A DNA stretch of 64,000 bases from Paenibacillus sp. ACRRX (GTDB lineage: Bacteria > Bacillota > Bacilli > Paenibacillales > Paenibacillaceae), in NCBI RefSeq assembly GCF_022346885.1, contig NZ_JAKRNK010000002.1, positions 992,001 to 1,056,000 on the forward strand. The letters are read 5' to 3'. Below the pieces are notes generated by a model that had not been told where the DNA came from, did no database searches, and saw nothing but the letters and a program-made list of their open reading frames with translations. A program made the position numbers and the translations under genes. Shown piece after piece: positions 27,392-35,646 of this stretch; position 1 is the stretch's first letter; each line of letters starts with the position of its first letter.

Positions 27392-28660
27392 TTAATGCTC
27401 TTGCCAACTATCCAAATAGGATCTTTGTTCCTCGCTGAGCTCATCAATATGAATGCCAAGAGATTCAAGCTTCACACGCGCAACCTGCTCATCCAACTCA
27501 TACGGAACTGCAATAACATGTTTGCCTAATTGCTCATATTGCTCATTCACATACCTCAGCGACATCGCTTGCAGGGCAAACGTCATATCCATAATTTCTG
27601 CCGGATGGCCATCACCTGCAGCAAGGTTAACCAATCGACCTTCAGCTAATACATAAATGCTGCGTCCATCTACAAGACGATATTCTTCAATATTGCGACG
27701 AACCGTGCGCACACTGCTAGAGCGTGATTCCAGTTCAGGTTTGTTTACTTCAACATCAAAGTGGCCCGCATTAGACAGAATTGCTCCATCCTTCATAACA
27801 TCAAAGTGCTCTCCACGGATAACGTCTTTATTACCAGTCACTGTTACGAAGAAATCACCGACTTTAGCCGCTTCACTCATCGGCAGGACTGTAAATCCGT
27901 CCATGTACGCTTCTACGCCTTTTATCGCATCTATTTCCGTTACTACGACGTTAGCACCCAAGCCTTTCGCACGCATCGCAACACCCTTGCCGCACCAGCC
28001 GTATCCAACAACTACGACCGTCTTGCCTGCTACGACTAGATTAGTTGTCCGATTGATACCATCCCATACGGATTGACCCGTACCATATCGATTGTCAAAC
28101 AAGTATTTGCAAAAAGCGTCATTAACCGCCACCATCGGGAACTCCAACTTGTTTTCTTTTTCCATAGCTTTCAAACGTAAAATACCGGTAGTAGTCTCTT
28201 CTGCTCCGCCACGCACCTGCGCACGAAGGTCAGGACGCTCGGAATGAAGAATAGAAATCAGATCGCCGCCATCATCGATAATCAAATCTGGCTTCGTCTC
28301 CAGCGCTTTGATCAAGAGTTGTTTATACTCTTCTGGGTCAGGATTGTATTTGGCATATACTTTAATGCCATCTTCGACAAGAGCTGCACAGACGTCATCT
28401 TGGGTAGACAGTGGATTACTGCCTGTAATCGTCACTTCCGCACCACCAGCCTGAACGACTTTTGCTAAGTAAGCAGTCTTTGCTTCCAGGTGAAGTGATA
28501 TAGTTACCTTTAGCCCCTTAAAGGGCTGTTCCGCTTCGAACTGCTCGCGAATACGGTTCAATACTGGCATATGTGCTCTTACCCAATCAATCTTCAAGTG
28601 CCCTTCCGGCGCTAAGCCGATATCACGAATAATGCTGTCTTGCAAAGCCTTAGTCGACAT
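27392..28660 (-). CDS. ahcY: adenosylhomocysteinase (SAH hydrolase)
   Basis: This 422-residue enzyme reversibly splits S-adenosylhomocysteine to adenosine and homocysteine, clearing the product of methyltransferases. Seen motifs are SLHLEAKTAYLA (substrate domain), NDAFCKYLFDNRYGTGQSVWDGI, and the NAD-binding loop VVVVGYGWCGKGVAMRAKGLGA split at about residues 208-229. The C-terminal ending with VPYELDEQVARVKLESLGIHID is also typical. The sequence looks like the short bacterial/archaeal type. Bacillus relies on the MtnN-LuxS route instead, so this gene marks a different SAH recycling habit. The ATG at 28660 follows GGAGGGATTGTAG. Confidence 0.95.
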   Translation of the reverse strand: MSTKALQDSIIRDIGLAPEGHLKIDWVRAHMPVLNRIREQFEAEQPFKGLKVTISLHLEAKTAYLAKVVQAGGAEVTITGSNPLSTQDDVCAALVEDGIKVYAKYNPDPEEYKQLLIKALETKPDLIIDDGGDLISILHSERPDLRAQVRGGAEETTTGILRLKAMEKENKLEFPMVAVNDAFCKYLFDNRYGTGQSVWDGINRTTNLVVAGKTVVVVGYGWCGKGVAMRAKGLGANVVVTEIDAIKGVEAYMDGFTVLPMSEAAKVGDFFVTVTGNKDVIRGEHFDVMKDGAILSNAGHFDVEVNKPELESRSSSVRTVRRNIEEYRLVDGRSIYVLAEGRLVNLAAGDGHPAEIMDMTFALQAMSLRYVNEQYEQLGKHVIAVPYELDEQVARVKLESLGIHIDELSEEQRSYLDSWQEH

Positions 28661-28738
28661 CTACAATCCCTCCACATATATTCTACGCCAGCGTCAATCA
28701 TTGGTATGCTGCCCACCCTGCACATACAACCAGAATGT

Positions 28739-30370
28739 TTATAATGACACTAAGCGGTGTTCCCCATTCCATACAACCGGTACTTCCATAATCGGTGCAA
28801 ACCAATCTTGACCGTAACGGCACTCATACACGAGCGGATTCAGCACACGCTCCTGCGGCCGATCCTGCGGCCAAATAGCCAGCTTCAAGCGCTCCCACTG
28901 GCGCAATCCCGTTTCATGTTGCTTGGACAGCGCATCTTGCGCACGCTGATGAAGGAAATCGATCTGTTCGAGCACTTTAAGGTGATTTGTCTGCCCTAGC
29001 TTGCCTAGCGAGGGCAGTGCTTCTGTAATCACGCCGAGCAGTTCTTTATACTGGGTATCTACATTTTCTTTCAAAGCTCCGAATCGATCATCCAAATGGA
29101 TTTGGTCCTGTAGAGCTAGCCATGCATCACGCTTCTCCTCATAACGGAAACAAATATCTGCTGCCTCAACTCCATACTTCTGCAGCAGCTTCTGCAGGGT
29201 ACCTTCGACACATGTGAAGCCCATACGAGGCCATAGGATAGGCATTCTCATGCCACACACATGAAAAGAATCCTTAGTTTGGGCCCAGTAAGCAATCTCG
29301 CCTGGGCCAAGTACCGTCCCCAGTACAGGGAATAAATAATCTTGCATTAGCGGACGCGTCAGTACGTTATTACTGAATTGCTCTGGATGGGCCTCCAGAC
29401 GCTGCAGCAGTTCAGTCTGTGTAAGACTGACACGACCATGACGATCTGCATACACGTCCTCATCTCGAAGCAAAAGCAGCCGTTCGCCGTCCTCAACTAG
29501 AAACAAATTCGCACTATTCGCCGCGTGTACAGCCTGAAGAGTGTAACCACTCTCAGTTATATTACGCTCACTATGATCTACTGCTTCATGCAGTTTGGCT
29601 TGCTTCAAGATAAGCTGCTCGAACATCGGCTGCTCCAGCCTGCGAAGCAATGGATCGGCCGAATCAAGCAGCACCAAACCATATTGGCCAAACAACTGCC
29701 CAAGCATGAGGGCGCACGCCTCCGTCAGGGAGCGGCCATCGCTGCAAATGCGCTGCAGCCGATCCATCATAATTGGCTTAAATTCACTTTGTGGCAGCGA
29801 TGTTTCTAGCTCCTTCAGGACTGCCTGCCACGCCTCATCAGAAAGATGCAGTTGACTGACCGGCATACGCTTATCTGTGTCTTTATCCACTCTAATCCGT
29901 TGAATAGCCGGATCTGTTGTCAATACGTACGTATGGTTTACCTCATCATAATCGTGGTCTTCTCCAGCAAGCCAGAAAACAGGAACTACAGGCCGGCCAA
30001 GGCGCTGCTCAGCTTCCTGTGACATGCGGATGATGGAGATCGCCTTGTATATCATGAGCAGTGGTCCCATAAACAGACCACCTTGCTGCCCCCCTACTAT
30101 TACCAGCGCATCTTCTTCCTTAAGCCGAGAAAGCGACTGCATAGCTTCTGGAGCGGGATTCACCAACTTTTGATAACGCTCTAGAACCTCAGCGAGTTCT
30201 GATCTGTTCACACGTGTAGAATGTGATTCATCAATCCATTGCACACGTTTGTCCCAATCTTCATCAGGATGAAACTCGTACAGTTTATGTATGATCTCAC
30301 CATTACGTTCTATGTAATGTCGGGATAAATCTTGTTGCGTTGGAATTGGCATTGTAGGCCAAGACATCAT
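28739..30370 (-). CDS. bshC: bacillithiol biosynthesis cysteine-adding enzyme BshC
   Basis: This protein of about 543 residues matches the BshC family length (539 in B. subtilis). Typical segments are LVIVGGQQGGLFMGPLLMIYKAISII near residue 90, VVPVFWLAGEDHDYDEVNHTYVL, and VLTRPLMQDYLFPVLGTVLGPGEIAYWAQ. BshC joins cysteine to glucosaminyl-malate in the last step of bacillithiol, the low-molecular-weight thiol of Bacillales. The ATG at 30370 is the start, with GAGGGAGG upstream. The extra 19 codons to 30427 have no site. bshA and bshB are not in the window. Confidence 0.95.
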   Translation of the reverse strand: MMSWPTMPIPTQQDLSRHYIERNGEIIHKLYEFHPDEDWDKRVQWIDESHSTRVNRSELAEVLERYQKLVNPAPEAMQSLSRLKEEDALVIVGGQQGGLFMGPLLMIYKAISIIRMSQEAEQRLGRPVVPVFWLAGEDHDYDEVNHTYVLTTDPAIQRIRVDKDTDKRMPVSQLHLSDEAWQAVLKELETSLPQSEFKPIMMDRLQRICSDGRSLTEACALMLGQLFGQYGLVLLDSADPLLRRLEQPMFEQLILKQAKLHEAVDHSERNITESGYTLQAVHAANSANLFLVEDGERLLLLRDEDVYADRHGRVSLTQTELLQRLEAHPEQFSNNVLTRPLMQDYLFPVLGTVLGPGEIAYWAQTKDSFHVCGMRMPILWPRMGFTCVEGTLQKLLQKYGVEAADICFRYEEKRDAWLALQDQIHLDDRFGALKENVDTQYKELLGVITEALPSLGKLGQTNHLKVLEQIDFLHQRAQDALSKQHETGLRQWERLKLAIWPQDRPQERVLNPLVYECRYGQDWFAPIMEVPVVWNGEHRLVSL

Positions 30371-30496
30371 ATGAAGCCGCCTCCCTCTTTTGACTTGATT
30401 GTACACAAATATATTCCTGTCCGTCAAAGTGGAAGACTGTTCAAATTTAGTCTATTATCCATAGTAAATGACCCTCGCATTGCTGAGTACGATGTC

Positions 30497-30883
30497 TTAG
30501 ACATGAGTCCAATACACAATTATACCGATGAGAAGCAGCAGCACGTATATAATACTCAGCAAAAAAAAGGATAACCGCCAAATCGTTCTGATCAATCGTC
30601 TAATATTGACCTTGCCATGCTTACGGTGCTTCATATTCCCAAGCAAGCCAGCTGCCAAAAGAAGAAACAAAATAAGTCCGTACAAACCAAAGGAAAAATG
30701 AAACAACACATTAAATATGCCGGAGACAGAAGCGATTAGAAATAACGTTGTTACATCCATTGCCAGCATAAGTCGCTTCTTCTTGTCCTCCATCCAGAAA
30801 GATGATAGGAAAAAGACTGCTGCAAATGGAAAAAACGGTAAAACTGCCAGTAGACCAAAAGAGTTAGCTATAAGGCTTATCAT
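30497..30883 (-). CDS. DUF3397 membrane protein
   Basis: This 128-residue protein is almost entirely hydrophobic with four membrane segments (about residues 8-28, 40-58, 64-83, 104-124) separated by basic loops (MEDKKKR, KHRKHGKVNIRRLIR). It matches the DUF3397 family of Bacillales, which has no known function. The GVNIRRLI-type loop before the last helix is the most conserved part. It lies between panE and bshC in the same direction, with GAAAGGAG in front at a longish spacing. Confidence 0.8.
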   Translation of the reverse strand: MISLIANSFGLLAVLPFFPFAAVFFLSSFWMEDKKKRLMLAMDVTTLFLIASVSGIFNVLFHFSFGLYGLILFLLLAAGLLGNMKHRKHGKVNIRRLIRTIWRLSFFLLSIIYVLLLLIGIIVYWTHV

Positions 30884-30930
30884 GTTGGTTAAGGCCCGCT
30901 CCTTTCTTTAAGGGGGTATGGAACTCACTT

Positions 30931-31893
30931 TCAAAGTAAAGGGTTCATCGGGTCCAAAGCTTGTATAAATTGATAGAGCGCACGCTGTACAGGTACATTT
31001 AAAGCATGGGCATCCGCTTTGCGGAGCAGTTCTCCCGTAATAGAATCGATCTCTGTGGACCGGCCTTGCAGTACGTCTGCAAGCATAGAGGAGGTATTAT
31101 GGGCCGTGTTTCGGCATACCAATTGGACATTATCCCATGCATCATTTGCAACCGGAATACCTGCTTCCCGGTAAATAGACGTCACTTCCTCATACACATC
31201 CCGCATAAGCTGAACACGTCGCTCCGTCTGGAGCAGTTCGCCGTTCGGGATGCGAAGCATCGCTGTAATCGGATTAATAACAGCATTTATGAGAAGTTTA
31301 TGATAAATCATATTATCGATGTTGTTCGACAGATTTGCCTGAAATCCTGCCTGATTCAACAAGTTATTTAATACTTTTATATTCTTTTGCAGTCGCTCAC
31401 AGCTTGTTAAGTCTTGTCCGAGCCAGGTTATACCTGATCCTGCATGTATGATACGGTTAGCTTCTACTCGTGTAGCCGCCTCTGTTGTGACCGCTTTAAC
31501 AAGCTGTTCTCCAGCGATAACAGACTGTAATCGCTCCATATGACCAATGCCGTTTTGAAAGCAGACAAACAGACTGTCTGTCGCTCTTGGCAGAGCACCC
31601 AACTGATTAATAAATGAATTCGTCAAGTGTGTCTGCTTCACAAATAGTCCTAATATCTCTATCGGACTGCCACTGTCTTGTATAACTTGAGCAGCTTCCT
31701 GAAACGGGTAAGCTTCAACCTGGCGCCATCTTGCGAGACTCCCATCTCGTTCCGTTACCATCAAGCCTTCTGTTCGAAGTATGTCCGCCTGCTGCTTCGT
31801 TCGTGTCCACAAACGTACGTGAATTCCTGCACGAATTAAGCCAGACGTATATAACAAACCAACTGCACCTGCACCAACAATATCAATTAACAA
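30931..31893 (-). CDS. panE: 2-dehydropantoate 2-reductase family protein
   Basis: This 320-residue ketopantoate reductase family protein has the N-terminal NADPH loop IDIVGAGAVGLLYTSGLIRAG. FVCFQNGIGHMERL and YHKLLINAVINPITAMLRIPNG, the latter with the catalytic lysine, are also present. The C-terminal helical ending GRSTEIDSITGELLRKADAHALNVPVQ is characteristic. The enzyme reduces ketopantoate to pantoate for coenzyme A. Paralogues exist in this family, so panE itself is likely but not certain. The start is TTG at 31893 with AAAGGTG upstream. It precedes DUF3397 and bshC. Confidence 0.88.
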   Translation of the reverse strand: MLIDIVGAGAVGLLYTSGLIRAGIHVRLWTRTKQQADILRTEGLMVTERDGSLARWRQVEAYPFQEAAQVIQDSGSPIEILGLFVKQTHLTNSFINQLGALPRATDSLFVCFQNGIGHMERLQSVIAGEQLVKAVTTEAATRVEANRIIHAGSGITWLGQDLTSCERLQKNIKVLNNLLNQAGFQANLSNNIDNMIYHKLLINAVINPITAMLRIPNGELLQTERRVQLMRDVYEEVTSIYREAGIPVANDAWDNVQLVCRNTAHNTSSMLADVLQGRSTEIDSITGELLRKADAHALNVPVQRALYQFIQALDPMNPLL

Positions 31894-31960
31894 TATTACG
31901 CACCTTTCTTTCTTGCTTATATGCTAAGTTAGTTATATCAAAGCTCTGCATAAAATACAA

Positions 31961-32004
31961 AAAAAGCGCATTACAGGAAGACTAATCCTCCGTAATCCGC
32001 TTTT
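31961..32004 (-). terminator. rho-independent terminator after the RsfA-like gene
   Basis: AAAAAGCGCATTACAGGA and TCCTCCGTAATCCGCTTTT pair with a few mismatches. The minus-strand copy ends in seven T. It lies nine bases past the stop of the RsfA-like gene. Confidence 0.8.
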
Positions 32005-32012
32005 GATGTGGT

Positions 32013-32654
32013 CTATTCGATTCTTTCTAAATTTCCATTTGCGTCCATTCTAAATCTAGTCTTGTTGTCCTCTTCATCCTCGCTGAGAATAGCAAGACGC
32101 CGTGCACGATCCATGATTTGAATAAGCGCCTTATAATCATCATTAACGGTACGATAATCGGTTTGAACCTCATTTACCTGTTTGGACAAATAATCATTTT
32201 CTTGACGCAGGCGCAGCATAATTTCGTCTTTATCATGTAGTTCTTTTTCCAACTGCTTTAACTGGCGAGTTACATCCTGATGATTATTGCGCCATTGACG
32301 TAAGAAGCGTATGACCATATCGATAGACAAGGAGTCTTCCGATAGATCCGCTTTCATATTCAGTTCCTCATGATCTGTAAGTGCTATGGAAGCCACTTGT
32401 GCGCCTATCGGCTGTTTCTTGAAATAATTCCGTTTTTGCCGCTGTGCTTTGGCCAGTTGGATTGCAGCTTCATATTTTTTACGAACGCAACTGTTCCACC
32501 GGAACCCGCACGCAGCCGATGTCCGCCCTATTTTCTCTCCTACTTCTTCAAAGGCCGCTAATTGGGTGCTTCCTTCACGAATATGCCGAAGCGTTACCTC
32601 TGCCAATATTAAATCATCATCTGCAGTCCATGCATCCTGTCTTATTGCTGTCAT
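32013..32654 (-). CDS. RsfA family prespore-specific transcriptional regulator
   Basis: This protein of about 213 residues has an N-terminal Myb/SANT-like domain ([24 protein letters not shown], then [31 protein letters not shown]) and a long C-terminal coiled coil ([25 protein letters not shown]). This is the layout of the RsfA/YlbO family, which adjusts sigma-F or sigma-G dependent expression in the forespore. The ATG at 32654 has TAGGAGGG upstream; the in-frame ATG at 32675 does not. Regulation by a sporulation sigma factor is likely but I saw no confident promoter. Confidence 0.9.
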   Translation of the reverse strand: MTAIRQDAWTADDDLILAEVTLRHIREGSTQLAAFEEVGEKIGRTSAACGFRWNSCVRKKYEAAIQLAKAQRQKRNYFKKQPIGAQVASIALTDHEELNMKADLSEDSLSIDMVIRFLRQWRNNHQDVTRQLKQLEKELHDKDEIMLRLRQENDYLSKQVNEVQTDYRTVNDDYKALIQIMDRARRLAILSEDEEDNKTRFRMDANGNLERIE

Positions 32655-32863
32655 GCCATACCCTCCTAACGACATCCATCATTATTGCTCTCGGTATTTC
32701 ACCGCTTATTCATCTCTATGCCCATGGTAGAGTTCATAGAATCTATCGGATACTAAAATGTATAACCAATTTCTCTACGAAACATACGTAGGCTTTGTCC
32801 ATGCGGAATATCACATTCAGACGGCCGTACACAAAATGTTCTCCATTTCGTCATCATTTACAG

Positions 32864-32892
32864 TTTACACCAGATTACATGAAGGCTATAAT
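32864..32892 (+). promoter_or_regulatory. sigma-A promoter of the DUF2626 gene
   Basis: TTTACA (32864-32869), a 17-base spacer and a perfect TATAAT (32887-32892) lie 48 bases before the GTG start. This is one of the clearest vegetative promoters in the window. Confidence 0.85.
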
Positions 32893-32939
32893 GTCAATTA
32901 GTAAATGTTGGGCCGATTGTAACGAGAGGGGGATGAATC

Positions 32940-33176
32940 GTGGCACGGATGTTTCGCGTACTCGGTTTCTGGACATTGGTCATCGGTCTGATGGCATTTG
33001 CTGGGGACATGATTGAAATGGCTTTGCTGTTCTTTATGCAAACGGCATTTTTCGTGTTGCTTGGTTATTTGAAGTTGTCCGAACGTACATACATCTTAAC
33101 GTTTTGGGCGTACATGATCGTATGCTTTACCGGTTTTTCATACTGGTCTGTATTCGTCATGGGCAAGCCTTTTTAA
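32940..33176 (+). CDS. DUF2626 family membrane protein
   Basis: This 78-residue protein, beginning MARMFRVLGFWTLVIGLMAFAGDM, has three hydrophobic segments and ends FSYWSVFVMGKPF. It matches DUF2626 (YqgY-like), a family of small Bacillales membrane proteins of unknown role. GTG at 32940 is the start with GAGAGGGGG upstream. It is the only plus-strand gene in the first 34 kb and stands alone, with its own promoter and terminator. Confidence 0.88.
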   Translation: MARMFRVLGFWTLVIGLMAFAGDMIEMALLFFMQTAFFVLLGYLKLSERTYILTFWAYMIVCFTGFSYWSVFVMGKPF

Positions 33177-33206
33177 TCCTGTCACTTTTATTCATACCAC
33201 ACAAAT

Positions 33207-33235
33207 ACGACCGGAGCGCTTTGTGCTCCGGTCGT
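33207..33235 (+). terminator. rho-independent terminator after the DUF2626 gene (bidirectional)
   Basis: ACGACCGGAGC (33207-33217) and GCTCCGGTCGT (33225-33235) are perfect complements, followed on the plus strand by TTTATTTTG. The methyltransferase gene converges on it from the other side. Confidence 0.88.
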
Positions 33236-33255
33236 TTTATTTTGATACTGTAAGC

Positions 33256-34386
33256 TTATAATGGACCTTTGCTAATTCGCATCACTTTAAATCTTTCACT
33301 CATATGATCAGATAACAATAATTGACGAATCGCTCGATTGTGTCTCGCCACTTCGCTGAAAGGATTCAAATCAGCATGAGATTGGAGCAAATCCATAATC
33401 CCGTACTCCAGCAGAAATTGCTGCTGATGAATCAAGGGATATACGATGCACTCGCCTGTGCCCGTATGAAGAACGACATGCTTAAATACATCAAAATCGA
33501 CAAAAGAAGTCAAATCTTGTTCTCCCGGCGCTGCAAACGGATCATCACTTGCGATATGATTACGGTAACACATCAAGCTGCCGTTCATACGGTGACTAGC
33601 TGTCAATTCTTCCGTTATATCACCGTAATCAATAAATATCATTTCAGCAGCGGCCATTGACTGCATAACCTGAGATAACCAAACAGTCCCACTTATATGG
33701 GCCTCATAAATCTGTTCATTCCGCAGGTGGATCTGATGCTGCTTCATCCATTGGATAACATCACTAGAAGCAGGCCCCCATATCAGTTCAAGCCGGTCCT
33801 TCCTTTCGTCCCAGCACACATAGGCTTGTTCGAAGTGAGATGTGGCCCAGCGAACACGTTCAATAGGAAACGCATCCAACAACTCATTGGCAATAAAAAT
33901 TACTGGACTATGCGAGGCGCAGCGCTGAAATTCAGCCATGTCCCACCATTCAATCTGGGTCTGTGCAGACAATAACGGGACCAAAGTCTGTTCAGCCTCT
34001 GTCCGGTGGTGGGCACTCGCTTCGACCATCGTATAAGAATATGGAGTATAATCATTTGCATAAAGAGCACGCAGCAATTGTGCCGCCAGCCGTCCAGGAC
34101 CTGCTCCCCACTCAACAATCCGAACTTGTTCGGGCTGCCAGCCTCTTGCCGCTGTACGTTGAACAATGTAACGGCTAATCATCTGTGCCATGAAATCGCC
34201 AACGTATACACTAGTATAGAAATCCCCGTCCCGCCCTACTTTGGGACGATGGCTCATATAATAACCATGCTCCACATCATATAAACAGCTTGACATATAG
34301 ATAGAAAACGGCATACGATTATCGGGAAATTGCGACAATTGTTCCCGAAGGCGGGCAATCAACTTCTGTGAGCCATTTTGGTTCAT
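33256..34386 (-). CDS. SAM-dependent methyltransferase, COG1565/DUF185 (NDUFAF7-like)
   Basis: The protein has 376 residues. The opening MPFSIYMSSCLYDVEHGYYMS and RDGDFYTSVYVGDFMAQMI, the SAM loop IVEWGAGPGRLAAQLL and FIANELLDAFPIERVRW are the hallmarks of COG1565 (MidA/NDUFAF7). The mitochondrial member methylates an arginine of a complex I subunit. The bacterial substrate is unknown, so I give no gene name. It is divergent from the coiled-coil gene at 34479, sharing a 92-base control region with an inverted repeat. Confidence 0.88.
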   Translation of the reverse strand: MNQNGSQKLIARLREQLSQFPDNRMPFSIYMSSCLYDVEHGYYMSHRPKVGRDGDFYTSVYVGDFMAQMISRYIVQRTAARGWQPEQVRIVEWGAGPGRLAAQLLRALYANDYTPYSYTMVEASAHHRTEAEQTLVPLLSAQTQIEWWDMAEFQRCASHSPVIFIANELLDAFPIERVRWATSHFEQAYVCWDERKDRLELIWGPASSDVIQWMKQHQIHLRNEQIYEAHISGTVWLSQVMQSMAAAEMIFIDYGDITEELTASHRMNGSLMCYRNHIASDDPFAAPGEQDLTSFVDFDVFKHVVLHTGTGECIVYPLIHQQQFLLEYGIMDLLQSHADLNPFSEVARHNRAIRQLLLSDHMSERFKVMRISKGPL

Positions 34387-34411
34387 TGATTTGTCACGTC
34401 CATTTCCAAAA

Positions 34412-34439
34412 GATAGGTAATGACCTGGTCATGCCTATC
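34412..34439. promoter_or_regulatory. imperfect inverted repeat between divergent genes (candidate operator)
   Basis: GATAGGTAATGACC is followed by TGGTCATGCCTATC. The halves are complementary except for one mismatched, offset step. It lies in the 92 bases between the COG1565 gene (minus) and the secreted coiled-coil gene (plus). No binding protein is evident nearby; an operator role is an inference from position and symmetry. Confidence 0.4.
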
Positions 34440-34478
34440 ATATGATGATAATGCGCACTATGTACAAGGGGGTACCTG

Positions 34479-35594
34479 ATGATAGATGGCAGACGTGCCG
34501 CCAAGCACTGCCTCAGGTTGTGTCTATTTATCCTGTTTGCGGCTTCTGTACCTTACAGCACACACGCAGAGCCAGTGCAGCCCATCCCATGGGAGGCGGC
34601 CGAACAATCCAAAGAAATGCAGCATCTGCTGCAGCAAAGCTTATCCATTCAAGAACTAGATCAAGAGATTCGTCGAATAACAACACGTCAAGGCGAAGCA
34701 GCCACTCGGCGCCAAGAACTAGAAGACGAACTGAAGTCTCAGGAAGCCGCGCTGCTTGATAAGCAGGACCAAGCGGGTAGGGTGTTAAGGGCTTATTACA
34801 TAGGTGAACGTGATACACTGCTTGCGGCTGCCTTATCCGCAGATCGGTGGTCTGATATGTTTAAACTACTGGACTATTATCAATTTTTGATCGAAACGGA
34901 CCAGAACACACTTGCTTCCTATCGCAACAATGTCAAGCATATTGATCGTCTGCATCAAGAGCAGGCATCGCTAGAGAAAGATCTGTCGCAGGTCAGAACA
35001 CAGCTTATTGAACAAAGAGATCGTCTCATCCAAATGAAAAGCCAGTTAGACAATGATGTAGCAGGCAGCAAGGACCCAGCAGCCATGCAGCAGCTCATCG
35101 CTGAATTCAACAAGTACTGGCAAAGTGTCGGTCTTTTTGAGGTCAAGCATTATTTTAAAGCGATTGCACAGTCCATGCAAAAACTCCCGAATTTCATTCA
35201 AAAAAATGGAAATCTAACTTCCGACGGCCTAAATTACACCGTCTCCATCAAGGACTCGGAACTGAATGAATTCCTGAGCAAGCAAGATCCGCTGTTCAAA
35301 GATTTTAGCTTTGTGTTTCGTAAAGGCACAATAGCCGCTGTCGGCGAGCGTGAAGGGATAAAGGTTATTGTAGAAGGCTCTTATACACTTGAAAATGACC
35401 CTGAGCATGCCATTCGGTTTCATGTCGAGCGATTACAGTTTAATGGACTCGAATTGCCGGAGTCTACCCGCAAGCAGTTGGAGGAGCAATTTGATCTCAA
35501 CTTCTACCCCCAACAACTGATACAGTTCATTGAAGCTAAAGAAGTAACACTTGAACCTCATGTATTAACGGTCAAGCTATCCGTCAAGTGGTAA
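34479..35594 (+). CDS. secreted coiled-coil protein, CwlO-N-terminal-like, no hydrolase domain
   Basis: The protein has 371 residues with a signal peptide (basic RRAAKHCLRLCLFILFAASV, cleavage probably near THAEP, about residue 30). From about 45 to 195 it is a two-part coiled coil (SIQELDQEIRRITTRQGEA, then ASLEKDLSQVRTQLIEQR) with AYYIGERDTLLAAALSADRWSDM between. That layout is typical of the regulatory N-terminus of CwlO-type or EnvC-type cell-wall proteins. The C-terminal 170 residues are a beta-rich unknown domain, not NlpC/P60 or LytM. It may be an envelope regulator; function is not known. ATG 34479 follows AAGGGGG. Confidence 0.85.
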   Translation: MIDGRRAAKHCLRLCLFILFAASVPYSTHAEPVQPIPWEAAEQSKEMQHLLQQSLSIQELDQEIRRITTRQGEAATRRQELEDELKSQEAALLDKQDQAGRVLRAYYIGERDTLLAAALSADRWSDMFKLLDYYQFLIETDQNTLASYRNNVKHIDRLHQEQASLEKDLSQVRTQLIEQRDRLIQMKSQLDNDVAGSKDPAAMQQLIAEFNKYWQSVGLFEVKHYFKAIAQSMQKLPNFIQKNGNLTSDGLNYTVSIKDSELNEFLSKQDPLFKDFSFVFRKGTIAAVGEREGIKVIVEGSYTLENDPEHAIRFHVERLQFNGLELPESTRKQLEEQFDLNFYPQQLIQFIEAKEVTLEPHVLTVKLSVKW

Positions 35595-35601
35595 GTACGA
35601 T

Positions 35602-35646
35602 GGAGCCTCAACTCCTGGGTGAACACAACCCGGAAGTTGAGGCTCC
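35602..35646. terminator. bidirectional terminator between convergent genes
   Basis: A 19-base stem, GGAGCCTCAACTCCTGGGT (35602-35620) against its near complement at 35628-35646, has two wobble positions. It lies between the coiled-coil gene and the convergent binding-protein gene, whose stop starts at its edge. The T-runs are short. Confidence 0.8.
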
